Shown: piece by piece, positions 23,101-36,199 of the stretch | Numbering within the stretch: the stretch's first letter is position 1 | Layout: each line of letters begins with the position of its first letter | Assembly (NCBI RefSeq): GCF_018294505.1 | Contig: NC_057801.1 | Location: forward strand, 847,184,788 to 847,248,787 | Direction of reading: 5' to 3' | Length of the DNA: 64,000 bases | DNA from: Triticum aestivum | Taxonomy: Eukaryota; Streptophyta; Magnoliopsida; Poales; Poaceae | Translations under genes and position numbers: made by a program | Notes under the pieces: model-generated | Told to the model about the DNA's origin: nothing | The model's database searches: none | Seen by the model: the letters and a program-made list of their open reading frames with translations, nothing else

Positions 23101-25231
23101 GGGGTTGCTATAAACACTAGTAAAGTACACATCAATAGCATGTATATCAAATATACCTATGTTCACTTTGCCATCTTTCTTATCCGCCAAATACTTGGGG
23201 TAGTTCCACTTCCAGTGACCAGTCCCTTTGCAGTAGAATCACTTAGTCTTAGGCTTAGATCCAGACTTGGGCTTCTTCACTTGAGCAGCAACTTGCTTGC
23301 TGTTCTTCTTGAAGTTCCCCTTCTTCCCTTTGCCCTTTTTCTTGAAACTAGTGATCTTGTCCACCATCAACACTTTGATGTTTTTCTTTGATTTCTACCT
23401 TCACCGATTTTTGCATCGCGAAGAGCTTGGGAATTGTTTTCGTCATCCCTTGCATACTATAGTTCATCACAAAGTTCTACTAACTTAGTGATGGTGACTA
23501 GAGAACTCTGTCAATCACTATCTTATCTGGAAGATTAACTCCCACTTGATTCAAGCGATTTTAGTACCCAGACAATCTGAGCACATGCTCACTAGTTGAG
23601 CGATTCTCCTCCATCTTTTAGCAATAGAACTTGTTGGAGACTTCATATCTCTCAACTCGGGTATTTGCTTGAAATATTAACTTCAATTCCTGGAACATCT
23701 CATATGGTCCATGACGTTCAAAATGTCTTTGAAGTCCCGATTCTAAGCAGTTAAGCATGGTGCACTAAAGTATCAAGTAGTCATCATATTGAGCTAGCCA
23801 AACGTTCATAACGTCTGCATCTGCTCCTGCAATAGGTTTGTCACCTAGCGGTGCATCAAGGACATAATTCTTCTGTGCAGCAATGAGGATAAACCTCAAA
23901 TCACGGATCCAATCCGCATCATTGCTACTAACATTTTTCAACACAATTTTCTCTAGGAACATATCAAAATAAACATATGAAAGCAACAACGCAAGCTATT
24001 GATCTACAACATAATTTGCAAAAAACTACCAGGACTAAGTTCATGATAAATTTAAGTTCAATTAATCATATTACTTAAGAACTCTCACTTAGAAAGACAT
24101 CCCTCTAATCCTCTAAGTGATCACGTGATCCAAATCAACTAAACCATAACCGATCATCACGTGAGATGGAGTAGTTTTCAATGGTGAACATCACTATGTT
24201 GATCATATCTACTATATGATTCACGCTCGACCTTTCGGTCTCTGTGTTTCGAGGCCATATCTGCATATGCTAGGCTCGTCAAGTATAACCTGAATATTAT
24301 GCGTGTGCAAAACTGGCTTGCACCCGTTGTAGATAGACATAGAGCTTATCACACCCGATCATCACGTGGTGTCTGGGCACGACGAACTTTGGCAACGGTG
24401 CATATTCAGGGAGAACACTTCTTGATAATTTTTAGTGAGAGATCATCTTAAAATGCTACTGTCAATCAAAGCAAGATAAGATGCATAAAGGATAAACATC
24501 ACATGCAATCAATATAAGTGATATGATATGGCCATCATCATCTTGTGCTTGTGATCTCCATCTCCGAAGCACCATCGTGATCACCATCGTCACCGGCGCG
24601 ACACCTTGATCTCCATCGTAGCATCGTTGTCGTTTACGCCATCTATTGCTTCTATGACTATCGCTACCGCTTAGTGATAAAGTAAAGCAATTACAGGGCG
24701 TTTGCATTTCATACAATAAAGCGACAACCATATGGCTCCTGCCAGTTGCCGATAACTTCGGTTACAAAACATGATCATCTCATACAATAAAATATAGCAT
24801 CACGTCTTGGCCATATCACATCACAACATGCCCTGCAAAAACAAGTTAGACGCCCTCTACTTTGTTGTTGCAAGTTTTACGTGGCTGCTACGGGCTGAGC
24901 AAGAACCGTTCTTACCTACGCATCAAAACCACAACGATAGTTTGTCAAGTTGGTGCTGTTTTAACCACCGCAAGGACCGGGCGTAGCCACACTCGGTTCA
25001 ACTAAAGTTGGAGAAACTGACGCCCGCTAGTCACCTATGTGCAAAGCACAGCGGTAAAACCAGTCTCGCGTAAGCGTACGCGTAATGTCGGTCCGGGCCG
25101 CTTCATCCAACAATACCGCCGAACCAAAGTATGACATGCTGGTAAGCAGTATGACTTGTATCGCCCACAACTCACTTGTGTTCTACTCGTGCATATAACA
25201 TCAACGCATAAAACCTAGGCTCGGATGCCAC
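20127..25231 (-). pseudogene. Angela-type gag-pol remnant
   Basis: On minus the order is gag N-terminus (about 23990-23765), gag zinc region and protease area (about 23400-22900), integrase (22527-22078), then RT and RNase H (21736-20130). The integrase acidic residues are visible in IQTDVCDP, SDHGGEYLS and the E of NGVSERHN. RT shows IKWIFKRKTDADSV, IVAKGFRQVQGVDYDESFS and ELYMMQPEGFVDP. The RT active site reads YVNDILL at about 21016-20999 instead of YVDD, a substitution expected to abolish catalysis. Stops and frameshifts separate the domains. Confidence 0.85.
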
Positions 25232-26981
25232 TGTTGGGGAACGTAGTAATTTCAAAAATTTCCTACGCACACGCAAGATCATGGTGATGGCATAGCAACG
25301 AGAGGGGAGAGTGTTGTCCACGTACCCTCGTAGACCGTAAGCGGAAGCGTTATGACAACGCGGTTGATATAGTCGTACGTCTTCACGATTCGACCGATCC
25401 AAGCACCGAACGTACGGCACCTCCGTGTTCAGCACACGTTCAGCTCGATGACGTTCCCCGGGCTCCAATCCAGCAAAGCGTCGGGGATGAGTTCCGTCAG
25501 CACGACGGCGTGGTGACGATGATGATGTTCTACCGGCGCAGGGCTTCGCCTAAACTCCGCGACGATATTACCGAGGTGGAATATGGTGGAGGGGGGCACC
25601 GCACACGGCTAAGGAACGATCCGTAGATCAACTTGTGTGTCCATGGAGTGCCCCCTTCCCCCGTATATAAAGGAGTGGAGGAGGGGAGGGCCGGCCCTCT
25701 CTATGGCGCGCCCTAGGGGAGTCCTACTCCCACCGGGAGTAGGATTCCCCCTTTCCTAGTCCAAGTAGGTGTCCTTCCAAGTAGTAGGAGTAGGAGACAA
25801 GGAAGGGGAAGAGAGAAGGGAAGGAAGGAGGGGGTGCGGCCCCTCCCCCTAGTCCAATTTGGACTAGGCCATGGGGGAGGGGGGGCGCGGCCTGCCCTAG
25901 GCAGCCCCTCTCTCTTTCCCGTATGGCCCAATAAGGCCCATTACTTCTCCCCGGCGAATTCCCGTAACTCTCCGGTACTCCGATAAATACCCGAATCACT
26001 CGGAACCTTTCCGAACTCCGAATATAGTCGTCCAATATATCGATCTTTATGTCTCGACCATTTCGAGACTCCTCGTCATGTCCCCGATCTCATCCGGGAC
26101 TCCGAACTCCTTCGATACATCAAAACTCATAAACTCATAAACCTTAAGCGTGCGGACCCTACGGGTTCGAGAACTATGTAGACATGACCTAGAACTGTTT
26201 CCGGTCAATAACCAATAGTGGAACCTGGATGTTCATATTTGCTCCTACATATTCTACGAAGATCTTTATCGGTCAAACCGCATAACAACATACTTTGTTC
26301 CCTTTGTCATCGGTATGTTACTTGCCCGAGATTCGATCGTCGGTATCCAATACCTAGTTCAATCTCGTTACCGGCAAGTCTCTTTACTCGTTCTGTATTA
26401 CATCATCCCACAACTAACTCATTAGTTGCAATGCTTGCAAGGCTTTAAGTGATGTGTATTACCGAGAGGGCCCAGAGATACCTCTCCGACAATCGGAGTG
26501 ACAAAACCTAATCTCGAAATACGCCAACCCAACATGTACCTTCGGAGACACCTGTAGAGCACCTTTATAATCACCCAGTTACGTTGTGACGTTTGGTAGC
26601 ACACAAAGTGTTCCTCTGGTAAACGGGAGTTGCATAATCTAGTCATAGGAACATGTATAGGTCATGAAGAAAGCAATAGCAACATACTAAACGATCAAGT
26701 GCTAAGCTAACGGAATGGGTCAAGTCAATCACATCATTCTCTCAATGATGTGATCCCGTTAATCAAATGACAACTCTTTTGTCCATGGCTAGGAAACATA
26801 ACCATCTTTGATAAACGAGCTAGTCAAGTAGAGGCATACTAGTGACACTATGTTTGTCCATGTATTCACACATGTATTATGTTTCCGGTTAATACAATTC
26901 TAGCATGAATAATAAACATTTATCATGATATAAGTAAATAAATAATAACTTAATTATTGCCTCTAGGGCATATTTCCTTCA
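25232..26981 (-). repeat. Angela-type LTR, right copy (5' LTR)
   Basis: This LTR is nearly identical to 18378-20126. It is followed by ATAAT and the resumption of gypsy pol. Confidence 0.95.
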
Positions 26982-29900
26982 ATAATATCGTTGAGAGGTA
27001 CTTCGGAGGCCACCGTTATGGAACACTCTTGAAAGTAGTGTCGCAGCTTCCGGGATGCCATGGACACCGCATATGCTATCTTTTGATAATGTGGGTACCG
27101 GGACTTGCATGGAGTTAGAACAATGGATACATAGTACACTGGTTTTTGAAGAGGGAATCTGTGCCCTTCTGTCTCTCGCTCGACGACGAGTACCGTGCTG
27201 ACAACTTGATGTGTTGCTGCGATATATAATAACATAGGTTCGCCCAGGTTGGGCGCGGCCAGGACCGGATTTGTTGCCAGTATGGCCTTTATTTCTTCGA
27301 GTCCGGCTGTGGCAGCATCCGTCCATTCGAAATGTTCGGTGCGCCGGAGGAGGCGGTAGAGGGGCAGAGCCTTTTCTCCCAAACGGGAGATGAAGCGGCT
27401 TAAGGCCGCTACGCATCCGGTTAGTTTTTGTATTTTCTTGAGGTCTTTTGGAATATCCAATTGTGACAGAGCTCGGATTTTGGCCGGGTTTGCTTCAATT
27501 CCTCTACCGGATACGATGAAGCCCAAAAGCTTTCCGGCTGGTACGCCGAAGACGCATTTTTCCGGATTGAGCTTAATGTCATATGCTCGGAGGTTGTCGA
27601 ATGTCACCATCAAGTCTTCTACCAGAGTTGCGACGTGTTTGGTCTTGACGACCATATCGTCTACGTATGCCTCTACTGTTTTGCCTATCTGGGTAGCCAG
27701 ACATGTTTGAATCATGCGCTGATATGTTGCGCCGGCGTTTTTGAGTCCGAAGGGCATTGTGTTGAAGCAGAATGGCCCATATGGAGTAATGAATGCCGTT
27801 GCGGCCTGGTCTTTCTCCGCCATCTTGATTTGATGGTATCCGGAGTATGCGTCGAGGAAGCACAATGAATCGTGCCCTGCGGTAGCATCGATGATTTGGT
27901 CGAGGCGAGGGAGGGGGAAAGGGTCCTTTGGACAGGCCTTGTTAAGGTCTTTAAAATCGACGCAGAGGCGCCAGGATTTGTCCTTTTTTGGTACCATTAC
28001 TAGATTGGCTAGCCAGTCCGGATGTTTTATATCTCTGATGAATCCGGCTTCTAAGAGTTTGGCTAGCTCTTCTCCCATTGCCTGTCTTTTGGGTTCGGAA
28101 AATCGCCAAAGAGCTTGTTTGACCGGCTTGAATCCATTTAGGATGTTTAGGCTGTGCTCTGCCAGCCTGCATGGGATTCCTGGCATGTCTGAAGGGTGCC
28201 AGGCAAAAATGTCCCAATTTTCCTGAAGGAATTCTCGTAGTGCGGCTTCGACATCAGGACTTAATTGTGCCCCAATGGAGGCCGTCTTTGTGGGGTCCGT
28301 TGGATGGACCTGAAATTTGACTATTTCGTCTGCTGGTTTAAAAGAGGTGGACTTGGACCTCTTATCGACTATCACATCGTCCCTATCCACCGTGGAGCGC
28401 AGCGTAGTTAGTTCCTCTGCCGCTAGGGCTTCGGACAATGCCTCTAGGGCCAGTGCGGCTGACTTATTTTCAGCGCGGAGTGCTGTGTCTGGATCGTTGG
28501 CAAGAGTGATTATCCCATTGGGTCCGGGCATTTTGAGCTTCATGTACCCGTAGTGGGGTATAGCTTGGAAGATTGTGAATGCCTCTCGCCCTAACAAAGC
28601 GTGATATCCGCTGCCGAATGGGGCCACTTGGAACGTGACCTCCTCGGACCTGTAATTGTCCGGTGAGCCGAACACTACATCTAGTGTGATTTTTCCTGTG
28701 CAGCGTACTTCTCGACTAGGGATTATCCCTCTGAAGGTTGTGCTGCTTCGCTCGATGCGGCTCCAGTCAATATCCATTTTTTGAAGGGTTTCCTCGTAGA
28801 TGAGGTTTAATCCGCTGCCGCCATCCATGAGTACCTTGGTAAGGCGAAAGTCGTCCACTATCGGACTAAGGACCAATGCGACTGGTGCTCTAGCTGTTCG
28901 GAATTTAGGTTCGTCGCTGGCGTTGAAGGTGATAGCTGTGTTACTCCATGGATTTGCTGTTGCTACTTGGTAGACTTCGGCGAGGCCGTGGATTGTTCGT
29001 TTTCGCATGTTATTTGATGCGAAAGTCTCGAAGACTGTTAATCCCGTACCGGTACTGCTGGGCTGTTTGCCCGGGGCTAAAAAGCCTTCGCCACTTTTGG
29101 CCACCTGCCGTAGTATCCAACATGCTCGAAGGCTGTGTGTTGGAGTGGTGCCCTCCGTACTGTGGATTTTGCAGGGTCCATTGAGCCAGCCCTCCAGTAC
29201 GGTTCCATGCCCTTTAGGGGGTCTTTGCTTTTTGTTTTTTAACCCAGGTTCTTGAGTATGGCGCACCCTTTTACTTCGGACTAGGGTTGTGGTCAAGGCC
29301 GGACTGTCCCAAAACCTGGTTTCGGTGTTCCTGGCATTCTCTACCGCACAGTATTTTTGTACGATAGTCGCTAGGTCGATGAAGCATGTAACTTCGCGAC
29401 GACTTATGGCGTTCATGATTCCCTTGTCCGTGCAATTGTTGCAGAAAATTGAAATCGCGCTTTCTTCGCAGCAGTCCTTTATCATGTTCATAACCAGGAG
29501 GAATCTGGTCCAGTAATGATGTACTGTTTCATCGGGCTCTTGCCGTATTCGAGATAGATCGCTTATGTTAGGGTGGGCGGGTGGAATCAAGTTCGGAACC
29601 CCGCCCAATCTGAGGCTCAAAGGCCAAGAAGTTTCCGGATTTGGAAGCTTGACTTGCTGGATGCTTTCCAACGAATCTAGTCCGATGCCTGACTCTAAGT
29701 TCAGTATTTGATTAGCGACCGTCCCTTCGCGGGAATCCGGCTTGGAGGGAACGGGAATCCGGACATAGTTGGTTTTCAACATAGAAGAAGGGTTGCCGCA
29801 TTGTTCCTCTACCACGACAACGTGGTGGGTGGCCTGAGGAGAGTTAATCTCTCTCAGATCGGGTTAAGCCCAATCTGATCGTAGTTTGTGGCGACTCCCA

Positions 29901-30012
29901 GGGCGGCGATGCGATACAAGAGCTCGTTTACAGAGGAGAGCTCAATCGGATCTAACTGCTCGGCGAATTCCGGGCTGACGTGAAGATCGCTTTTGATGAC
30001 CTAAGAGGTCAT
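26982..30012 (-). pseudogene. Gypsy gag-protease-RT-RNase H, long open frame
   Basis: The first ATG on minus is at 30012 (MTS, stop, then VIKSDLHVSPEFAEQLDPIE). A stop and a frame change lead into a frame open from 29863 to 26982, about 960 codons. It contains gag (SLRLGGVPNLIPPAHPNI, EPDETVHHYWTRFLLVMN), a C-x2-H knuckle (CKIHSTEGTTPTHSLRAC), an aspartic protease (VLMDGGSGLNLIYEET), and a full RT with LVMVPKKDKSWRLCVDFKDL and YVDDMVVK (about 27667). RNase H (HFEWTDAATAGLEEIKAIL, ending SEVPLNDI) is cut by the Angela insertion. The RT active site is intact, so the main defects are the early gag stop and the insertion. Confidence 0.9.
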
Positions 30013-30173
30013 TGTTGGAGCGGTGGCCGAACAGGCGGTCATAAGAAAACCACCTAGCCGGACAGTTTGGCCGGCAGCCAAAGCTCTCTTGACGACGGTA
30101 CCGTCTTTAAAGACGGGAGAAGGCATCCTTCCTGATCGCGACGACACAGAGGAACTCTCAATGAAAGCACCAA

Positions 30174-30645
30174 TGTCGGTGTCAAAACCGGTGAATCTCG
30201 AGTAGGGGGTCCCGAACTGTGCGTCTAGGCGGATGGTAACAGGAGACGAGGGACACGATGTTTTTACCCAGGTTCGGGCCCTCTTGATGGAGGTAAAACC
30301 CTACGTCCTGCTTGATTAATATTGATGATGTGGGTTACAAGAGTAGATCTACCATGAGATCAAGGAGGCTAAACCCTAGAAGCTAGCCTATGGTATGATT
30401 GTTGTTCGTCCTATGGACTAAAGCCATCCGGTTTATATAGACACCGGAGAGGGCTAGGGTTACACAGAGTCGGTTATAATGGTGGGAGATCTACATATCC
30501 GTATCGCCTAGCTTGCCTTCCACGCCAAGGAAAGTCCCATCCGGACACGGGACGAAGTCTTCAATCTTGTATCTTCATAGTCTTGGAGTCCGGCCGATGA
30601 TGATAGTTCGGCTATCCGGACACCCCCTAGTCCGAAACTCCCTCA
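30174..30645 (-). repeat. Gypsy LTR, right copy (5' LTR of the minus-strand element)
   Basis: This 472 bp LTR is followed by the ATGAT target duplicate and then element A gag. On minus it ends in CCGGTTTTGACACCGACA next to the primer-site-like motif. Confidence 0.95.
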
Positions 30646-30650
30646 ATGAT

Positions 30651-31830
30651 CTTTAATTTGCTGGTTGTAAATTAATTATCTCTGATTTACACAAAGAGGT
30701 AACATATGGCTATAGAGTTTGAGGCATTCGCCCTCAGTGGCCACCACTTCCCTATTTGGGCCATGGACATCATGACCGCTCTTGTGTCTCGTGGGATAAT
30801 GTGTGCAATCCTGGATTCACGTCTAGTCAGGATCACATCGCTAACCAAAAAATGATGTCTTATATATCATAAGACATTAGATTCAGATCTCAGCATCTGA
30901 TTATTCTGTATCAACAATTCCTGGGATACAATGAACCTCAAGGGCAAAGGTTTGAATCTTACTTCAACCTTCAATCCGACATAACCAGCTGTGATGGGAC
31001 CCTATGGGCATGGAGAATGTGATGGTTGAATATGCCTCAAATGACATGTTTGGAGACTATGAATAGTCTTTTAATCTCCTGAGTGGTCAATATAATTAAT
31101 GTCCATTGACGATGTTGTAACAACAACATAAGTATTGTTGTCATCATATATTGTATATCACAATATATTGTATCAGCACTTTAGTACAAATACATTTGTA
31201 TGTATTCTATATATCTGACAGTGATTTTCATATTGAGAATCTTCTTGTCTATATATAGATTTCTATGGGAGTCAATCCGATGAAAAATGATATGTGCCTT
31301 GTGGACATATGCACCACAAACTCTATACGCAGAGAAGTCCAATGTTTTCACTCTCATTGAGAGAAAGGAGATAATTTTAAAATCGCTACACGCGATGAGG
31401 TGTTTGTTGGCTCAACTCGAGTCATATTTACTATCCCTGTGGGTACTCGAGTAACATTGGGGTGCTTTATTGCTTCCCAGGTTTAACTCGTACCCTACTC
31501 AACTATGGAGGTATCCGTCAAAATAGTTTCCATAGCAAAACTTATGATGACAACAAAGAGAAATAACTTCTATTTACATATGCAACGGATATGGCAAGCA
31601 CATTCTCTGTGTATCATTTGGATTGTACTACACATACGACACAACCCGTAGCACATGTTGCATATGAGATAGTTTTCCAGAATGTCTTGTACATGACAAA
31701 CTTGGCATACTTGCCTTGGTGATCGAGACATTGGGTTGAAACCAAAACTATCAGCAATTCCAACAGTTTATGATTATTATGATGCTAAATTCTAACAACA
31801 TTTGGATTTTATGTGCATTACAAGTGACAC
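30651..31830 (+). pseudogene. Copia element A gag and protease remnant
   Basis: Gag starts with MAIEFEAFALSGHHFPIWAM at about 30705. This is a copia-type gag N-terminus, open for about 50 codons and then full of stops. The protease region is recognisable in LVDICTTNSIRREV (about 31298) and VGTRVTLGCFIASQ (about 31440). Frameshifts throughout rule out function. Element B has no counterpart of this block. Confidence 0.75.
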
Positions 31831-31839
31831 AGGGAAGCT

Positions 31840-34714
31840 AATTTTAAGGCTTGCACACCTTAAAGTCTACGCTAAACATCTCAGACTCCTTGAATGAAAT
31901 CAAGTTGAGGTAGATGGCTATTCCCATCCATTGACTAGACTATTCAGGTACTCCATGGTTCTAAAAGACATATCTACATGATGGTCTTGAATGTGTGCTT
32001 TATTCACACGAAACCATTAGCTCATTATTCTGACATCGATTTCAAGCAAATCGAATCCATAACATTGCAGAATTCTCCTTGAGTGCCTTCTCTATGTGCC
32101 CTTGGATTGAAGTTTAGCAATTTGTCCTAATGTCTAGACTCGAAATGGTTTGGTAGAATCCTATCCAAAGAGTTAAGCTGATTGCATTATCTTTACTTTG
32201 GAATTGCTATTTACCAACTTTACGTCGGAGGCATGCAGTTTTACACGCTCATGATAGAACTGCATAATATTATTCCCCTCTATCTTTGATATGTGGACAT
32301 CTACCATGTATTTCCTATCTGCGGTAATGCGGTTGCATACTGATATCACCACCCGGTATACATTGTTGGCCCCTCAACATATAGTTGGGATCTATGTGAG
32401 GAATAACTATATTTCCGTCAATACCTTGAGCCCCTCACATGGGTAGTTATTCAAGGCCAATGTGTTGATTCATGAGGAATATTTCCAGCCATTAGGGGGA
32501 GATTTCAAGTACCATAAAGAATGCCAGAAAATTAGTGGAATGTTCAACACATTTCTGCCTCAATTCCATGTACTTAAAGATCTGAACCATGCATTCAGAA
32601 GATTTGCAACTCATTGAAAATAACCTGCCACATTCATTTACTGACTATAAAGGCGTCATACAATCCTACAATCCTAAAAAATATGTCGGAAAGAGTGGAG
32701 GTACCATCTAAAACCACTCAACTCCTCGTTCAAAGCAAGAGGGGGAGAAGTACGACAATAGTACATCAGGATTCAGCTTCTTGCAAGCAAGGATATCAAG
32801 GCCTTTGACTCAGTAAATGCAGGTCAACTTCATGTTGACAGACACCTAATGGGTACTATACCCAGTGGATGAGAAACCTCCACCAACCCAGGTCATAGTG
32901 CACACAATGACTGGGACATCGGAATTCCCGACTCAACCACATTGGGAAATCGCGAGCAGTCACCATGGGTAACAATATTTCCATCAACTATATATTGATA
33001 TATAGATTCTGGAGAAACATATAACCGGAAGTCTACAATTGTCGACATACATTTCTCAACTAGATTGAAAAAACCTTTCAAGTGATTCAGATCCAAAGAC
33101 CATGGCCATGGCAAAGTGTGATCAACACTCGGACTGAACTCAAGCAAAGGGTATAATCTAGGTAGAAATGATCTTGCTCAATAATGGGAAGATATTCATA
33201 AGCAATACCTACACCAGTATTCTTCTGGAAACAGAATTGAGAACGATGAGGTGGTGAAACAAAGAGCAAGTATTGTAGCACAAGGGTTCACACAGATACC
33301 CAACTATTCTCCAGAGGTGGAATCTCATTCCGATAACTTATACCATTGGTAGTTCAAAACCATCTGTCTCTGCAGTTGATAGATGTAGTGATTACATATC
33401 CATATAGATCACTAGATTCAGATATAGATGGTTCCCAGTGAAACCTCAATTTTGAATCGAAGTACAAAATGCAACATACGTCGTGTAAAATCAACAAGTC
33501 ACCATATGACGTATTATTATCATCGGTACATTTGGTACAACCGATGTAGTGAGTTCCTTATTCATAAGGATTACTCCTACAATGATGATTATCCATGTTT
33601 GTGTGTCTGTCTGCAATGACGACACATGTCATCATCTAAATGACAGAGTTTAAAATGAAGGATTTCGGTAAACCAAAATACCGCTCGTTACTACAACTTG
33701 AGCACCTTCATTCATACATTATGGTATACTATGTTGTCTATATCCAAAATATATTGGAGAAATTCAATGTGGACAAATCTTATCCATCCATAACTCTCAT
33801 GGTAGTTCATTCTCTAGACGTAGAGAAAGATCTATTTAGACCCAAAGATGATGGAAATGAGATAATGGGACTCAATGTTCCATAATGCCATTGGATTCAC
33901 CAAACACAATCGTTTGGGACTCAAGAATATCTATCGATATCTCCAAAGGCATCAAACATCTTGTCCTGGTTTTCCAGTTTCACAGAAATGTGAACACCGA
34001 TATCATTGGATACATTGATCAGATCCCCACTATGTAAGATCGTAGACAAGCTTAGTGTTCCTACTTGGTGTGGTAGCCCTCTCACGAAGAGCCTTCAAAA
34101 CAGACCTCATGGCTACATCCACCAACCATTATCTCAAAGATAATGTTGCTTGTGTTGCCCGGATGCAAACAAGTTACTAATAAGCAATATCTTCGTGTTG
34201 CATATCTTGCAAGTCAAATCATGCAACTGATTTGGTCACCAAGTCTCTATCAATTTTTACATTCCAGAAACATGTTCATGGAATTGGTATGTGGCGGCTT
34301 TGGAATTTGCAAGAATTGGGGGGAGTATCTTCCTAAATTGTTCATGTTCAATGCATCATATTATACTCTTTTTATGTTCATGAGTTTACTATACATGTTC
34401 TCATAAAGGTTTTTAATGAGGTAATATCAACATGAGATCATATGTCATACTTTCTGTTTTCCCCACCGGGGTTTTTGGGAAAGTATATACGACATATTTA
34501 TTGTCCTCTAAATTCTATGAATATATATTTCACATTGAGTTAACAGAGCCAATAATCATTATATGTTGTATCATTTTCACCTTATTTTCCCACTGGATTT
34601 GAAGGAGTTTTAACAGCACATACTACACTACTCCTCACATTTTTTCCCACAGGGGTTTTGGAGGAGACTTAATCAAGATAATGGATTCTTATGTCAAGCG
34701 GTGATTAGGAGGAG
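31840..34714 (+). pseudogene. Copia element A pol remnant
   Basis: The block is collinear with 7330-10198 of element B. Shared landmarks include the pre-integrase segment (AHLKVYAKHLRLLE), QRASIVAQGFTQIPNYSPE near 33260, MTEFKMKDFGKPKYRSLL near 33640 and the terminal polypurine tract. No domain has an open frame long enough to be active. Confidence 0.75.
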
Positions 34715-34910
34715 TGTTGAAAATAATAACCTAGTGGTTATTAAGCGATAATCCCAGCTTCCCATATCCGCAGTTGCCTCCTGAGGAGGCGCCTCAGCGA
34801 ACCGTCGCGTCCCATGGACGCGTCCGTTCCCCTTGTATATAAGTCTACATCCATGATGAATAAAGAATACTTAAATCATTTGTTATCTCTCTCGATCTCA
34901 ATTCGAAACA
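34715..34910 (+). repeat. Copia element A, 3' LTR
   Basis: This 196 bp repeat starts TGTTGAAAATAATAAC and ends TTCGAAACA. It has the same CTTGTATATAAG and AATAAAG signals as the 5' copy. The downstream flank ATTCTATCAGCAAGG cannot be paired with a 5' target duplicate. Confidence 0.85.
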
Positions 34911-36180
34911 ATTCTATCAGCAAGGCCAAGAAAATTAAACAAGCCACGATGAGTACCAACTACCCCATATACCAAACAGCCCAACAGCATGGTTAATAGT
35001 ACAACCCAACTGCTGGCTATATGATGTTGTTATGTCATCAATAGCCAAACTCATATCCACCAAATACAATAGTTAGATAAAGAGATGTGCTAATTTATTA
35101 CTACATAGCCCACCTCTCACTTACATATAGTGCGTAGGAGCATGTGCTGCAGCTAGTTTGAATTCTGTAGCGGGCTCCTCTCTCACCTCTTCTCTCCCCT
35201 CCATGTAAGTAGAAAAAAAATGATATTTTAACTCTTATAGTCTGATTACATAAAAATTTTGTACTTGCTCTAACAGGTAGACCATTACAGTCCAATGTCC
35301 ACCTGCCAGTTAGGAAAACTCCAACGCGCCGACACATTTGATTCACGCATGTTTGTTTGGCTCAAAACGGACGTAAACGTCGGCACAACGCTCCGAATCA
35401 AAACCAAATGTCATCCGCTCGTGGTCCGTATGGACGCATTTCAGGCAGCAGACGCCAGAGGAGGCCGCACTGGCGCCATACCAGACAGCGTTCCCCTGGG
35501 TGCAACCGTCGGAGTCCTTTGACCTCAGCCGCTCCGACGACCAGGATGACGCCTAGGGAAACGGGCGAGTAGGACTGCTTTTTTTGATTTTATTAATGTT
35601 TTTTATGTTTTATTATGTTTGTGTGGACTTTGGCCGGCGTTTTTAGTATATTTAGTTATGTTTTTATTAATTTGCATGTTTTAAATGCAAATATTTATGC
35701 ATCTATTTTATTTTATATGGTCTAGCAAATATATTACTGAATCTGTACATTGATGCTCCAAAAACGAATATATCTGAAACAATTCCTTGCATACGATTAA
35801 ATTTGTACTCTAGAATTATCTACATATATGCTTTCATAATCATATCGTACAATCCCTATTATGATATTTGTCAAACCTTATGTTTTAGAGATATATCTAA
35901 CATGGATATGTATAAACTATATAATTTACATAAGTATCAAATTATTTAGAAAACCCATTTTTGTTACAAAGTACAAATTGAATTCAGCACAACACATGAG
36001 TATTTTTAAATAATATATATTACAAATATATAATAGATAAATAATACAACTAATATTTAACATTGTATGTTATTAAGTATACCAAATAAGTAATAAAACT
36101 ATGATCCTTAACACGGTAGGATGATAAGTATAAAATTTTAGTATAAAATATGTATATATATACATATATATCAAGAGGAG
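34911..36180. other. Intergenic DNA with a possible Harbinger-type fragment
   Basis: No gene is supported. At 35313-35570 the sequence AACTCCAACGCGCCGACAC and the following GC-rich stretch resemble the subterminal region of PIF/Harbinger elements (compare 43022). No right terminal repeat is found. From 35580 to 36180 it is AT-rich without recognisable structure. Confidence 0.35.
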
Positions 36181-36199
36181 CGGACTGATAGATAGGACT

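Larger units (their letters stand above)
18378..26981 (-). mobile_element. Angela/BARE-type copia retrotransposon, inserted in gypsy pol
   Basis: LTRs of 1749 and 1750 bp (18378-20126 and 25232-26981) bound a 5.1 kb interior with coding on minus. The target-site duplication is ATAAC (18373-18377) and ATAAT (26982-26986), one mismatch. Removing the element rejoins the gypsy frame across PLNDII-NNRD. The primer site (GTGGCATCCGAGCC on minus) lies directly below 25232. The LTRs differ by about 23 substitutions plus two 3-bp indels (about 1.3%), the youngest pair in the stack. Confidence 0.93.
12056..30645 (-). mobile_element. Ty3/gypsy retrotransposon (Tat-like) with antisense gene
   Basis: Two 472 bp LTRs (12056-12527 and 30174-30645) are flanked by a perfect 5 bp duplication ATGAT (12051-12055 and 30646-30650). 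Coding direction is minus. A primer-site-like TTGGTGCTTTCATTGAGAG is read on minus just below 30174, and a polypurine tract GGTTCGGGGGCTAC abuts the 3' LTR at 12528-12541. Domain order is gag, protease, RT, RNase H, a second archaeal-type RNase H, then integrase. The second RNase H and the antisense ORF are features of the Tat lineage. The LTR resembles wheat elements I remember under the name Fatima, but I cannot verify that. An Angela-type copia splits it at 18378-26981. Confidence 0.9.
6450..34910 (+). mobile_element. Copia element A (outermost element of the nested stack)
   Basis: The 5' LTR (6450-6617 plus 10407-10411) and 3' LTR (34715-34910) bound an interior at 10412-12055 and 30651-34714. 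A GTTATCAGCACG motif (10413-10424) directly follows the LTR and is a likely primer site. A purine tract (GATTAGGAGGAG) precedes the 3' LTR. Element B sits in the 5' LTR and the gypsy sits in the interior. The outer target-site duplication cannot be found because the 5' LTR start is eroded. Confidence 0.75.
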
